Of a DNA stretch of 64,000 nucleotides, positions 23,676-33,045 are shown piece by piece (within the stretch, counting starts at the first letter, position 1; the number at the start of each line of letters is the position of its first letter). The notes beneath the pieces are model-generated. The model was not told the origin of the DNA, ran no database searches, and saw only the letters and a list, made by a program, of their open reading frames with translations. Both the position numbers and the translations under genes were made by a program. The DNA is from Candidatus Viridilinea mediisalina (GTDB lineage Bacteria; Chloroflexota; Chloroflexia; Chloroflexales; Chloroflexaceae). The DNA is taken from NCBI RefSeq assembly GCF_002532535.1, contig NZ_NQWI01000019.1, forward strand, positions 1 to 64,000. Direction: 5' to 3'.

Positions 23676-25595
23676 ATGCCAATCAACGATTACCACCAAG
23701 AGTATGGGCCAATCCGGCGCCGTCAGGCGCAGGGTGGTATGCCTGCGCCTGAGGAACCGCCACCCCGCAATGAGCCACCGCGCCCCCAGCGCCCGCAGCA
23801 GCGCCGCTGCACCCGCCCGCAGCGCCGCCGTGGCTGTGGGGGGCCATTACTGCTACTGCTGCTCTTGCTGCTGGCCGCGCCCCTAATTTTGCCCTATGGC
23901 CTCTCTTTTGCCTTTGCCAATCAAGCCTTGCCGGGCATTTCGATCCAGGGTGAGCCGGTCGCGGGCATGAGCCGGGCCGCAATCAATGCCCAGCTTGCCG
24001 AACGCTACGATAGCTTTATGCGTAATCCGGTTGCGCTGGTCTATGCCGATCAGGTTTGGCAGCCAAGCTTGAGCGATCTGGGCGTGCGGCTTGATCTCGA
24101 TGCCGCTGCCCATGCGGCGGTCACCACCGGACGGCGGGGTGACCCGTTGATGCGCCTGCAAGAGTTGTACCTGATCTACCAGCAGGGGCTTGAGTTGGCA
24201 CCACGGCTGGTGGTGGATCAGCAGGTGCTTCAGGACTACCTGTTGAGCCTTGCGCCCCCAATTGAAACGCCGCCCCAGAATGCGGCCTTGAGCCTCACCG
24301 CTGCCCATGTCCTCGGTACTCCCGGACAGCCCGGGAAGCAACTCTTGGTTGATGCAACCGCCAATGATCTTATGCTGGCGCTACGCGATCTGCGCCCCAA
24401 GCAGGTGGCGGTGCGTACCCGCCTGCTCGAACCGAGTGTCTCTGATGCGGCCCTGGCTGTGGCGGAAGAACGGGCCAAGGCGCTGCTCCAGGCTCCTATT
24501 CAGATGCAGCGCGGCGACGAGGTCTGGCTCTGGGAACCTGAACGTCTGGCTGAATTGCTCCATGTGGCAGTGGTAGATGATCGCTTGGAGTTGTATACTG
24601 ATGTTGAACGGCTCACGCGGGCGGTTGAGGGTTTGGCCCAGTTGGTTGATAGCGGCACCGCTGAACCACGGTTGCGCTTTGTTGCTGGGACGGTGCAGAT
24701 TGTTGAGCCGGGGCAGCCGGGTTGGCGTTTGCGCCAAGAGGATGCGCTGGAGCAGCTTGCGAATCTCTTGCTCAGTACCAGTGCTACGACGCGCACCCTT
24801 GAACTGCCCGGCGATGTGCTTGAACCCCAGATTACGGCGGAACGGATCGATAGCTTGGGTATTCGTGCGCTCGTCGCTGAGGGGCGCAGCAGCTTTAGTG
24901 GCTCGGCGGCCTACCGGATCACCAATATTGAAGCGGGGGCCCAACGCATGGATGGTGTCCTCATCGCTCCCGGTGAGGAGTTCTCGTTCAACCGGCAGCT
25001 TGGTGAGGTCAATGCCGCCAATGGCTTTGTTGAGGGCTATGCGATTATTGGCAACCGCACCCAACTCGAATGGGGCGGCGGGGTCTGCCAAGTCTCGACC
25101 ACGGTCTTCCGCAGTGCCTTCTGGGCGGGCCTGCCTATCACTGAACGCCACGCCCATGCCTTCTACATCAGTTGGTACGATCCTTTTGGCTTAGGGCCCT
25201 ATGGCGATGGTCAAGGGCTTGATGCGGCAATCTATACCGGAGTTGCTGATCTCAAGTTTGTGAATGATACCGGCCATTGGCTGCTCATGCACGCTGAAGT
25301 GGATGCTGCGGCCCAAATCTTGAATGTGCGCCTCTATGGTACGCCGCCCGATCGTCAGGTCAGCATCGAAGGCCCGTTGATCAGTAATGAGGTACGCGCC
25401 CCGGCGCAGCCGATCTATGTTGATGATCCTTCGCTGCCCCGTGGAACCCTGCGCCAGAGCGATGTGGCACGCAGTGGCCGTGATATTACCATCCACCGCA
25501 TCATTCGCCAGGGTGAACACGAACTTGCCCGTCAAACCTTTTTGACCCGCTTTCGCGCCTGGCCCAATATCTTTGTGCGCGGCACCGGAGTCTAA
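23676..25595 (+). CDS. VanW-family protein, membrane-anchored
   Basis: 639 residues. A Pro/Arg-rich cytoplasmic N-terminus leads to one membrane helix (LLLLLLLLLAAPLILPYGLSFAFA, ~58-82). Two putative peptidoglycan-binding_4-type domains cover ~90-370. The VanW domain follows (~420-560), with YRITNIEAGAQRMDGVLIAPGEEFSFN and EWGGGVCQVSTTVFRSAFWAGLPI. A G5-like strand-rich tail ends it. VanW proteins are linked to the cell wall, but their reaction is not known. The TAA stop is the target duplication of MITE A3, which lies immediately downstream. Confidence 0.92.
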   Translation: MPINDYHQEYGPIRRRQAQGGMPAPEEPPPRNEPPRPQRPQQRRCTRPQRRRGCGGPLLLLLLLLLAAPLILPYGLSFAFANQALPGISIQGEPVAGMSRAAINAQLAERYDSFMRNPVALVYADQVWQPSLSDLGVRLDLDAAAHAAVTTGRRGDPLMRLQELYLIYQQGLELAPRLVVDQQVLQDYLLSLAPPIETPPQNAALSLTAAHVLGTPGQPGKQLLVDATANDLMLALRDLRPKQVAVRTRLLEPSVSDAALAVAEERAKALLQAPIQMQRGDEVWLWEPERLAELLHVAVVDDRLELYTDVERLTRAVEGLAQLVDSGTAEPRLRFVAGTVQIVEPGQPGWRLRQEDALEQLANLLLSTSATTRTLELPGDVLEPQITAERIDSLGIRALVAEGRSSFSGSAAYRITNIEAGAQRMDGVLIAPGEEFSFNRQLGEVNAANGFVEGYAIIGNRTQLEWGGGVCQVSTTVFRSAFWAGLPITERHAHAFYISWYDPFGLGPYGDGQGLDAAIYTGVADLKFVNDTGHWLLMHAEVDAAAQILNVRLYGTPPDRQVSIEGPLISNEVRAPAQPIYVDDPSLPRGTLRQSDVARSGRDITIHRIIRQGEHELARQTFLTRFRAWPNIFVRGTGV

Positions 25596-25695
25596 GAGGC
25601 TGTCTGAAAAGTCTATGAACTGACGTTGGAGTGCCGGCTTTAGCCGGCTAAAGCCGGCACTCCAACGCGTGCCCACTAGCTTTTCAGACAGCTTC
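25596..25695. mobile_element. MITE family A, copy A3 (on a stop codon)
   Basis: 100-bp element with TIRs GAGGCTGTCTGAAAAG and CTTTTCAGACAGCTTC. It is flanked by TAA at 25593-25595 and 25696-25698. The left TAA is the stop codon of the VanW gene. Confidence 0.92.
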
Positions 25696-25827
25696 TAAGC
25701 CCAATACCTTTCAGATAAGCTCGCGCAAAGCCGCAAAGGTTTTGGCGCTCATATGCAAGAAACTCTGCGCCCTTGCGCCTTTGCGTCAGGAAACCCGTCG
25801 TATTTGAAGAGTATTGAGTCTAAGCCT

Positions 25828-28350
25828 ATGCCTAGCCAGCCGCTACGTTGTCCCTCATGTAAGCATGTGAATCCGCCAGGTTCACGTTTTTGCAATGCCT
25901 GCGGTTCGCCCTTGGGGGTGACGCGGCCTCTTGGTGAACGGCTTGCCCGCGCCCGCCCGACTGCACCCCTGATGCTTACGTCAGATGCTGAGTTGGTGCC
26001 TGGTTTGGCGATTGATCCCGCTGGACGCTATGTTGTGCGTGAGACGATTGGCAAAGGCGGCTTTGGCGAGGCATACTTGGTCTTTGACCGCCAGTTGAAT
26101 CGCTTCTGTGTGGCCAAACGGCAGGTGCCTAATCCCAAGTGGAGTACACGTACCAAGGAGTTGGCCGCGCAGAACTTTGTGCGTGAAGCTGAGTTGTTGG
26201 TCACGCTCAATACCCCTGGGCATCCCAACATTCCTGAAATTTATGAGTTTCTGCCTGAACAACGCTGTTTGGTAATGAAGTATGTTGAGGGGCGCAATCT
26301 GGGTGAGATTCTGCGTGAACGGCGCGGTCTCTTGAACCCCGCTGAATCGATGGCGATTGCACGCGATGTGGCTTCGGCCCTGAGCTATATGCACGCCCGT
26401 CGCCCTGAGCCAGTACTGCACCGTGATGTCAAGCTGGCCAACATTCTGCTCGATAGCTCTGGGCGGGTCTGGCTGATTGACTTTGGCCTCTCGCGCGCAA
26501 TTGCAGTGCATGTCCAGAATGATCCGCGCCATACCCAACTGGCTGGCACCTTGGGCATTACGCCACCGGAACAGTGGCGCGGCCAAGCCGAACCGCGCTC
26601 CGATGTCTATGCCCTTGCCGCAACATTGCATACCCTGCTCACCGGCTTTCATCCCATCCTCACCAAAGCCGATCTGCCCAATTTCCTCAGTGGCGTGCTG
26701 CAACCCTATCCACCGCCGCGTAGCATTGACCCCGCGATTCCGGTGGAGGTTGAAAATCTGCTGCTCCACGGCTTGGCCTTTACGGCGCGTGAACGTCCGA
26801 GTGCCGCCGCGTTCTGCCAGGCACTAGAGAAATTATTGACCCCCCGCAGCCAAGCCAGGCTGCAAGCGCCTGATGGCACCCCCATTGCCGATGAGCAGGC
26901 GCTCATGGTCTGGGCCGAAGCCAATTGGGAGCATGCGCTGGCGTGGCTCTATGGCAATCTCGCCGATCAGGTGGAGAAGCTGTGGGGGCGCAACAAGCTG
27001 GCCGCCGAGATGCGTGCGGCCACGCATCAGCACCCCAAGGATCGCCACGCTGGCCTCGATGCGCTCTTGGCCAGCCACGATCCAGAGGGCTTTGGGGCCG
27101 AACGCACGCGCCTCGTGGCCGACCGGCGCAGCCTCGATTTTGGCTCGATGGCCCTAGAGGAGCGGCGCGACGAGTGGCTGCTGATCTCCAACCGTGGCCG
27201 CCGTTATGCGCGGGTAAATCTGCAACACCCCCGTTGGATCATCCCTTCACTCCTCAGTTTCAATCTCGCCCCAGGCCAACGGCAGCAACTCAAAATTACT
27301 GCCGATATGCGCCGTGCAACCGAGAGCGGTAAGCTGCGCGATGCACTGCTGCTCAAAGACCAGCATGGGCTCAATTTTCGCATCGAAGTCCAGGCTCAAC
27401 TCTCACGCTGGCGCGCCTTTTGGCTCCGCACCGTCGGGGGGCAACGCGCCCTCCAGTGGGAAGATGCGCCGGTGCGCCAGGTGCGAACCATCCATGGGCA
27501 CAAAGGCAATGTCTGGGCCCTCGACTTTGGGCCAGGTGGTTTGGAATTGGCCTCGGGTGGTTGGGACGAGATGGTACGGCTTTGGCGCGTGAGCGATGGG
27601 AACCTGCTCGCGACCCTTGATGATCAGGCTGGCAATGTACTCAGCGTCAGCTTTAGCCCCGACGGCCTCCTCGTAGCCGTCGCCTCCAGCAATGGCGATG
27701 TGAAGGTCTGGGGGGCGCGAGGGGGCAAATTGGTGCAGACCCTTTCGACGCCCCAAGCCTACCAAGAGAGTATCCACTTCAGCCCCGACAGCCAGGTGCT
27801 GATTGCCAATGGCAGCGATGCGACGATTCGCTATTGGCGCTTGGATGACGGATCACTGCTCCAACGCATTGCCACCGTGCGTGATGCGGTTGCGCTGGCA
27901 TGTCGGCCCGACGGCCAAGCCCTAGCGGTGGCATGTCACGACCGGCGCATCCGCATCTATGATGCAGAAGCGGGGCAACTGGTTGCCACCCTCACCGGCC
28001 ACCATGCCGGCGTGAGCGCAGTCGCCTTCAGCCTCGACGGCTTTTTGCTTGCTTCGGGCAGCACCGACGGCATGGTCTGCATCTGGGATAGCGAGCATGG
28101 CGAATTGCGCTACCAACTTCGTGGTCACCAGAACGCCATCCGCAGTGTTGCCATCCACCCCGACGGACTGTTGGTCGCTTCGGGCGGCATGGACGGCAAC
28201 GTGCGACTATGGCGCACCGCCGATGGCGAACTGCACCAAGTGCTGCAAGGCCACAGCAGCGGCGTCTTGCGCGTCACCTTCAGCCCCAGCGGCGAACTGC
28301 TCGCCTCCGGCGACAGCGAAGGGCGTGTCACCCTCTGGCAGCCGGGGTAA
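25828..28350 (+). CDS. Zn-ribbon / Ser-Thr kinase / WD40 protein
   Basis: About 840 residues from ATG 25828; the frame is open further upstream through repeat-like sequence. A zinc ribbon (CPSCKHVNPPGSRFCNACG) opens the protein. A Hanks-type kinase domain (~70-330) has GKGGFGEAY, the VAK lysine, HRDVKLANIL, IDFGLS and a PPE version of the APE motif. A helical linker and an immunoglobulin-like region (~420-550) follow, then about seven WD40 repeats (~560-840; e.g. LLASGSTDGMVCIWD, LVASGGMDGNVRLWR). It is probably a cytoplasmic signalling hub phosphorylating Ser/Thr. The FHA-protease at 12392 is a candidate reader of such marks. Its TAA stop abuts repeat E4. Confidence 0.93.
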   Translation: MPSQPLRCPSCKHVNPPGSRFCNACGSPLGVTRPLGERLARARPTAPLMLTSDAELVPGLAIDPAGRYVVRETIGKGGFGEAYLVFDRQLNRFCVAKRQVPNPKWSTRTKELAAQNFVREAELLVTLNTPGHPNIPEIYEFLPEQRCLVMKYVEGRNLGEILRERRGLLNPAESMAIARDVASALSYMHARRPEPVLHRDVKLANILLDSSGRVWLIDFGLSRAIAVHVQNDPRHTQLAGTLGITPPEQWRGQAEPRSDVYALAATLHTLLTGFHPILTKADLPNFLSGVLQPYPPPRSIDPAIPVEVENLLLHGLAFTARERPSAAAFCQALEKLLTPRSQARLQAPDGTPIADEQALMVWAEANWEHALAWLYGNLADQVEKLWGRNKLAAEMRAATHQHPKDRHAGLDALLASHDPEGFGAERTRLVADRRSLDFGSMALEERRDEWLLISNRGRRYARVNLQHPRWIIPSLLSFNLAPGQRQQLKITADMRRATESGKLRDALLLKDQHGLNFRIEVQAQLSRWRAFWLRTVGGQRALQWEDAPVRQVRTIHGHKGNVWALDFGPGGLELASGGWDEMVRLWRVSDGNLLATLDDQAGNVLSVSFSPDGLLVAVASSNGDVKVWGARGGKLVQTLSTPQAYQESIHFSPDSQVLIANGSDATIRYWRLDDGSLLQRIATVRDAVALACRPDGQALAVACHDRRIRIYDAEAGQLVATLTGHHAGVSAVAFSLDGFLLASGSTDGMVCIWDSEHGELRYQLRGHQNAIRSVAIHPDGLLVASGGMDGNVRLWRTADGELHQVLQGHSSGVLRVTFSPSGELLASGDSEGRVTLWQPG

Positions 28351-28379
28351 TACCATTGTAGATTGTAGTGCAGATTGTT
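28351..28379. mobile_element. MITE family E fragment, copy E4 (on a stop codon)
   Basis: TACCATTGTAGATTGTAG begins directly after the TAA stop of the kinase gene. Only the left end remains. Confidence 0.7.
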
Positions 28380-28388
28380 GTAGGAGTG

Positions 28389-29120
28389 CTACCCGCCGAC
28401 GGCGGCTACCAAGAGCGCCAGGAGCATACAGAGCGAAAAGAAGCCCAGCACAATCAGCAGCAGCGGAATAAAGAGGACTGCCATGGCCGCCTTACCCACA
28501 TCGAGGCGATGAGCAACACTCGTAGCGGTAATCATCACCACCAAGCCCCAAACCCAGGCAATCATGCTGAAGGTGCCGCCCATAATGGGAATAAAGGCCA
28601 GCGCATCAAGCGCACGGGGCGCAACCGAGAGCGAGCCCAAGGCCACCATCTGTTGGATGCTCCCCTGCCCTCCAAGTTGCCGAGCGATGATATGGGCCGC
28701 CACTGCACCAAGCAACATCCATCCCAGATAGCTCAATGGGCGGCTGACCGTCGCGGCCAACAACTGAAACACCAGCGCCACCGGGCGCGGCAGCGGTGTT
28801 TGCAGAGCCAACAACTCCTCCATCATCGTGAAAAAAGGCTCTTTGTTCTCATTCACCACCCGCGTAATATCCGCCGTAGCCGGGCTGTTTGACGTCAGCA
28901 CCAACTGATTCATCTGGGTATTCACTTGGTTGCGGAGGTTCTGCACCGTGCGCTCCGGCGTGGCCGACCGGATCAGATCATTGATCCCATTGACCGCACC
29001 AACCAACAGGCCAACAAAGAGAATCAGCAGAAACCCGCGTCGCACCCCATCGGGGGCCTCGCGGAGGCCCAGCATAACATTGCGGTTGAGCGTAAGCGCA
29101 CCATTGAAAAGTTCGATCAT
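28389..29120 (-). CDS. YIP1-family membrane protein (copy 1)
   Basis: About 243 residues from ATG 29120; ATG 29132 is an alternative and neither has a clear ribosome site. Five membrane helices follow an N-terminal segment with REAPDGVRRGFLLILFVGLLVG. A long outer loop separates helices 1 and 2. The pattern fits the YIP1 superfamily, whose bacterial function is unknown. It is a paralogue of the next gene (shared REQ/REAPDGxxRG motif, AF/GG..YQQ and similar helices), so the two arose by tandem duplication. Confidence 0.8.
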   Translation of the reverse strand: MIELFNGALTLNRNVMLGLREAPDGVRRGFLLILFVGLLVGAVNGINDLIRSATPERTVQNLRNQVNTQMNQLVLTSNSPATADITRVVNENKEPFFTMMEELLALQTPLPRPVALVFQLLAATVSRPLSYLGWMLLGAVAAHIIARQLGGQGSIQQMVALGSLSVAPRALDALAFIPIMGGTFSMIAWVWGLVVMITATSVAHRLDVGKAAMAVLFIPLLLIVLGFFSLCMLLALLVAAVGG

Positions 29121-29168
29121 TGGGTTACCCATAGTTCATGGTGGTTCGGGGGCCTCCCCCGAAAGACT

Positions 29169-29215
29169 TTTTTTGTTGCGTATTGGCGGCGAAGCCGCCA
29201 ATACGCAACAAAAAA
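29169..29215. repeat. 22-bp perfect palindrome between the YIP1 genes
   Basis: The stem TTTTTTGTTGCGTATTGGCG(GC) pairs with its complement around loop GAA. The T-run lies 5' of the stem on both strands, so it is not a standard terminator, although an RNA hairpin is likely. Confidence 0.75.
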
Positions 29216-29255
29216 CAAGGTTGGGGGCGTAACTCCGCAAACATTATGCGAAGCC

Positions 29256-29960
29256 TTAAGCAACAGCACTTACCAACAGCAACAAGAAACAACAAAAGAA
29301 CGTCCCCAAAAGCACGAGTAAGAGCGTTGGCCCCAGAGCGACAGCCCAGAAGGTTGGCCAGGCTGGTAGTTGGTGGCTCTCGCGCACCGCGACGTAGGTC
29401 GCAATCAAACCCAGAGTGGTCGTGGCAGCGACCTGGGCATAGGGCACGATCTGCACAAGTGCCAAAAGATTGGCACCGCTGGCCAACGCAGTACATGCCA
29501 TAGTCTGCTGATAGGTAGCGGCACCGCCAAAGGCTCGGGCGGCAATATGCACCACACTGCCAAAGAGAAACCAGCCGAGCAGCGCAAAGACGGGGGTAAA
29601 AAAGATCGCCATAAAGCTCTGCGCTGGCCCTGCGGCCAGCACACCAAAATCCTGAGGCTGGCTGAAGGCCTCCTCGAAGGCAATGCCAATTTCCGGGCTC
29701 TCTGCAACCATATTCTGGTAGAGCGGCAGGCTGGTAATGCCATCGTAGAGCGTCGCGCTAAACTCGGTCGCATCTGGTTGGGTTGCATAGACCCCCAGGT
29801 TGCCAATCCAAGCCGCAACACCAACCAATAAGCCAATCAGCGCCACAAGCAGCGCTCCTCGTGCAAAACCATCAGGGGCGTCGCGTTGCTCCCGAAAGGC
29901 CGCCGGATCGAGCAGCAGCCCGCCGAGCGCCAATTGGAAGGTGGTCTTGATTGAATCCAT
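29256..29960 (-). CDS. YIP1-family membrane protein (copy 2)
   Basis: About 234 residues from ATG 29960, with TGAGG six bases upstream. It has five membrane helices, the REQRDAPDGFARGALLVALIGLLVG N-terminus, a polar outer loop (~60-120) and AFGGAATYQQTMACTALASGAN. It is similar in plan to copy 1 and transcribed in the same direction, with a 22-bp palindrome between the two. Function is unknown. Confidence 0.8.
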   Translation of the reverse strand: MDSIKTTFQLALGGLLLDPAAFREQRDAPDGFARGALLVALIGLLVGVAAWIGNLGVYATQPDATEFSATLYDGITSLPLYQNMVAESPEIGIAFEEAFSQPQDFGVLAAGPAQSFMAIFFTPVFALLGWFLFGSVVHIAARAFGGAATYQQTMACTALASGANLLALVQIVPYAQVAATTTLGLIATYVAVRESHQLPAWPTFWAVALGPTLLLVLLGTFFCCFLLLLVSAVA

Positions 29961-30045
29961 AGATGCCTCATTGTTGAACCAGGTTGCCACTGGGCTATTT
30001 TACCATTTGTCCTTGGGGCTGTGACCCCTTGTGATAGTATTCACC

Positions 30046-30074
30046 TTGCCAAGCATGAGGCCGAGTGCTAGAAT
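30046..30074 (+). promoter_or_regulatory. Sigma70-type promoter for hppA
   Basis: TTGCCA (30046-30051), a 17-bp spacer and TAGAAT (30069-30074). It leaves a leader of about 140 nt before the hppA start. Confidence 0.65.
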
Positions 30075-30222
30075 AGGCACGTTACACCCTGGCAACAATT
30101 GCCAGATAATGCTCTCCCCTCTTTTAGGCTCAGGCATGGTTCAGAGGCAAGGGTGATCTGAGCTATGCACGATCACTGTTCGCTGCTGTTCTGATCCGCT
30201 ACCACAACGAAGGAGTTGTACG

Positions 30223-32550
30223 ATGCATGGGCTCGATGGCCTTGATGGCCTACAACAGGCTGCGGTGTGGACCGTGCTGGCGATTTCAATCTTTGGAATC
30301 GTGTATGCCTTTATCTTGCGGAGCCAGATTTTGGCCCAAGATACGGGTACCGACAAAATGAGGGAGGTTTGGGGCTTTATTCGGTCAGGGGCAAACGCCT
30401 ACCTCAGTAGTCAGTTTCGGGTCATTGCCATTCTTGTGGCGGTGCTGACCTTCTTCCTCGCAGCGAGCGTCTTTATTGTTCCTCCAACCCACGAGGCCGT
30501 AGAGGTCTTTGGCGACAATGCAACCGTGGCGGTGGCGATCGGACGAGCGGTGGCCTTCTTGATGGGTTCGCTCTTCTCCTACGCCGTCGGCTTTGTGGGT
30601 ATGAATGTGGCGGTTGAGGGCAATGTGCGTGTGGCCGCAGCAAGTCGTAAGGGCTACAACCCCGCCCTGCAGATCGCGTATAAATCCGGTTCAGTAACCG
30701 GTATGCTCACCGTGGGGCTTGGTCTGCTTGGTGGCACGCTGATCTTTTTGGTCTTTGGTATCGCCGCGCCCGATGCGCTGCTCGGCTTTGGCTTCGGTGG
30801 CTCATTGATTGCGCTCTTTATGCGCGTCGGTGGTGGTATCTATACCAAGGCTGCCGATGTTGGGGCCGACCTCGTGGGCAAGGTTGAGGCCGGTATCCCT
30901 GAAGATGACCCGCGTAACGCTGCGGTGATCGCCGACCTCGTGGGTGATAATGTCGGTGACTGCGCCGGTATGGCGGCGGATGTCTTCGAGAGCTTTGAGG
31001 TGACTCTCGTCTCTGCGCTGATTCTCGGCCTTGTGCTGGCCGATATCTCCTCCGGCGCAATGTTCGATGGTACCTACGATATGCGCTTTGTCATCTTCCC
31101 GCTGGTGCTGCGTGGCATCGGTGTGATCGCTTCGGTGATTGGGAACCTCTTCGTTAAGACCGATGAGCGTACCCGTAATGCGATGGCCGCGATGAATCGG
31201 GGCTTCTATATTGCCGCCGCCATTGCTGTGGTGGCCAGTGCGGTTGCGAGCTACTTCTTTATGCGCCATCCCGAAACTGGGGTGGTAGATTGGCGTCCCT
31301 TCTTTGCTACCGTCTCTGGTGTGCTGCTCGCAATTGCCCTCGATAAGCTAACCGAGTACTTTACCAGTACCCACTTCAATCCGGTGAAAGAGACCTCCAA
31401 GTCTTCACAGACCGGCGCGGCTACCAATATTCTCTCCGGTTTGGCCCTGGGTATGGAGTCGAGCGTCTGGGCGATTAGTGTCATCGCGATCTCCATCTTT
31501 AGCTCGGTGGTGATCTTTGCGGGCTATTCAGCCGATGCGATGATTACCTTCACCGCAGTGCTCTATGGGGTCTCGCTCACCGGCATTGGCATGCTACTAC
31601 TCACTGGCAATACTATCTCGATGGATAGCTTTGGGCCCATCTCGGATAATGCCAATGGGATCGGCGAAATGGCTGGCCTCGATAAGAATGCCCGCAATGT
31701 GATGGACGACCTGGATGCGGTGGGCAACACCACCAAGGCGGTCACCAAAGGGATCGCCATTGGCTCGGCGGTGATCGCCGCCGTGGCCCTCTTTGGTTCA
31801 TACTTGACCGATGTGGGCCGCATTCAACAGCCGCTGATCGATAAGGGCATCCTCACCGAAGACGACCGCCTCGTGGGTATCAATGTCGCCCTGCCGGAGG
31901 TCTTCATCGGGCTGTTGATCGGCGGTGCGATACCCTTCCTCTTCTCGGCCCTCACCATTCGCGCCGTCTCGCGTGCGGCAGCCCAGATCGTCAACGAGGT
32001 ACGTCGCCAGTTCCGCATCCCCGGCCTCATGGAGGGCAAGGTGCAACCCGACTATGCCCGTGCCGTGATGATTTCCACGGTTGCCGCCCAGAAAGAGTTG
32101 ATCAGCCTGGGCATCATTGCCGTCGTGGTTCCCGTCATGGTCGGCTTCCTCTTGGGAGTTGAAGCACTCGGCGGCTTCCTTGCCGGCATCATTCTCACCG
32201 GCCAGCTTATGGCGGTCTTCCAGTCCAACGCTGGTGGTGCCTGGGACAACGCCAAGAAGTATATCGAAGAGGGCAACTTTGGCGGCAAGCACAGCGAACC
32301 GCATAAGGCCGCTGTGGTGGGCGACACCGTTGGTGATCCGTTGAAGGACACTTCCGGCCCGGCGCTCAACCCAATGATCAAGGTGATCAACCTCGTCGCC
32401 CTGATCATCGCCCCGGTGGTCGTCACGCTCACCAAGCCCGGCGAGCCACTAGGCGTTGGGGTTATGATTGGTATGGTGGTCTGTTTCGCTGCACTCGTCT
32501 GGGCCGTCTGGCAGAGCAAGCGCGAAGCGCCCCAGACTGATATAAAGTAG
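30223..32550 (+). CDS. hppA: Membrane H+-translocating pyrophosphatase, K+-independent
   Basis: 775 residues, with AAGGAG seven bases upstream of the start and about 16 membrane helices. The pyrophosphate-binding signature is intact (GGGIYTKAADVGADLVGKVEAGIPEDDPRN, then DNVGDCAGMAADVFES). The segment GNTTKAVTKGIAIGSA has Lys at the position that separates the K+-independent class from K+-dependent enzymes (Ala there). It should use pyrophosphate hydrolysis to pump protons across the cytoplasmic membrane. A small AATAGCG-TTTG-CGCTATT hairpin follows the stop, and MITE A4 is inserted at its 3' end. Confidence 0.97.
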   Translation: MHGLDGLDGLQQAAVWTVLAISIFGIVYAFILRSQILAQDTGTDKMREVWGFIRSGANAYLSSQFRVIAILVAVLTFFLAASVFIVPPTHEAVEVFGDNATVAVAIGRAVAFLMGSLFSYAVGFVGMNVAVEGNVRVAAASRKGYNPALQIAYKSGSVTGMLTVGLGLLGGTLIFLVFGIAAPDALLGFGFGGSLIALFMRVGGGIYTKAADVGADLVGKVEAGIPEDDPRNAAVIADLVGDNVGDCAGMAADVFESFEVTLVSALILGLVLADISSGAMFDGTYDMRFVIFPLVLRGIGVIASVIGNLFVKTDERTRNAMAAMNRGFYIAAAIAVVASAVASYFFMRHPETGVVDWRPFFATVSGVLLAIALDKLTEYFTSTHFNPVKETSKSSQTGAATNILSGLALGMESSVWAISVIAISIFSSVVIFAGYSADAMITFTAVLYGVSLTGIGMLLLTGNTISMDSFGPISDNANGIGEMAGLDKNARNVMDDLDAVGNTTKAVTKGIAIGSAVIAAVALFGSYLTDVGRIQQPLIDKGILTEDDRLVGINVALPEVFIGLLIGGAIPFLFSALTIRAVSRAAAQIVNEVRRQFRIPGLMEGKVQPDYARAVMISTVAAQKELISLGIIAVVVPVMVGFLLGVEALGGFLAGIILTGQLMAVFQSNAGGAWDNAKKYIEEGNFGGKHSEPHKAAVVGDTVGDPLKDTSGPALNPMIKVINLVALIIAPVVVTLTKPGEPLGVGVMIGMVVCFAALVWAVWQSKREAPQTDIK

Positions 32551-32571
32551 GCAATAGCGTTTGCGCTATTA

Positions 32572-32689
32572 GAGGCTGTCTGAAAAGTCTATGAACTGGC
32601 GTTGGAGTGCCGGCTTTAGCCGGCTAAAGCCGGCACTCCAACGTATGCCACGTAGCATGATGGTACTGACACCCTTTTCAGACAGCCTC
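32572..32689. mobile_element. MITE family A, copy A4 (long form)
   Basis: 118 bp with perfect TIRs. It is flanked by direct TTA at 32569-32571 and 32690-32692. The extra ~18 nt lies right of the palindrome, opposite to A1. Confidence 0.92.
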
Positions 32690-32692
32690 TTA

Positions 32693-32802
32693 GGTAGTGC
32701 CGACTTTCGTCGGCTGAGGTCGCCAAAAACCTCTGGACGCCGACGAAAGTCAGCACTACGACGGTAAAGCTGAAAGCGCATTTCTGAAACCTTCCCTAAC
32801 AA
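32693..32802. mobile_element. Family B palindromic element, copy B2 (left end missing)
   Basis: Hairpin arms GTAGTGCCGACTTTCGTCGG and a near complement, then the right TIR CTGAAACCTTCCCTAACAA (32784-32802). The left end is missing at the A4 junction. Confidence 0.75.
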
Positions 32803-32807
32803 GCATT

Positions 32808-33044
32808 TCCCCTGTTCCCCTGTTCCCCTGTTCCCCTGTTCTCCTGTTCTCCTGTTCCCCTGTTCCCCTGTTCCCCTGTTCCCCTGTTCCCCTGTTCCCC
32901 TGTTCCTCTGTTCTCCTGTTCCCCTGTTCTCCTGTTCCCCTGTTCCCCTGTTCCCCTGTTCCCCTGTTCCCCTGTTCCCCTGTTCCCCTGTTCCCCTGTT
33001 CTCCTGTTCCCCTGTTCTCCTGTTCCCCTGTTCTCCTGTTCCCC
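32808..33044. repeat. 8-bp minisatellite CCCCTGTT, about 29 copies
   Basis: About 237 bp of CCCCTGTT, with scattered CTCCTGTT variants. It ends exactly at the ATG of the phosphatase gene. With A4 and B2 it accounts for the whole 494-bp gap after hppA. Confidence 0.95.
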
Positions 33045-33045
33045 T

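Noticed and set aside
29169-29215. Palindrome as a standard terminator
   Set aside because: On both strands the T-run comes before the stem, not after it.
32808-33044. Possible CRISPR array
   Set aside because: The unit is 8 bp with no spacers; it is a simple minisatellite.
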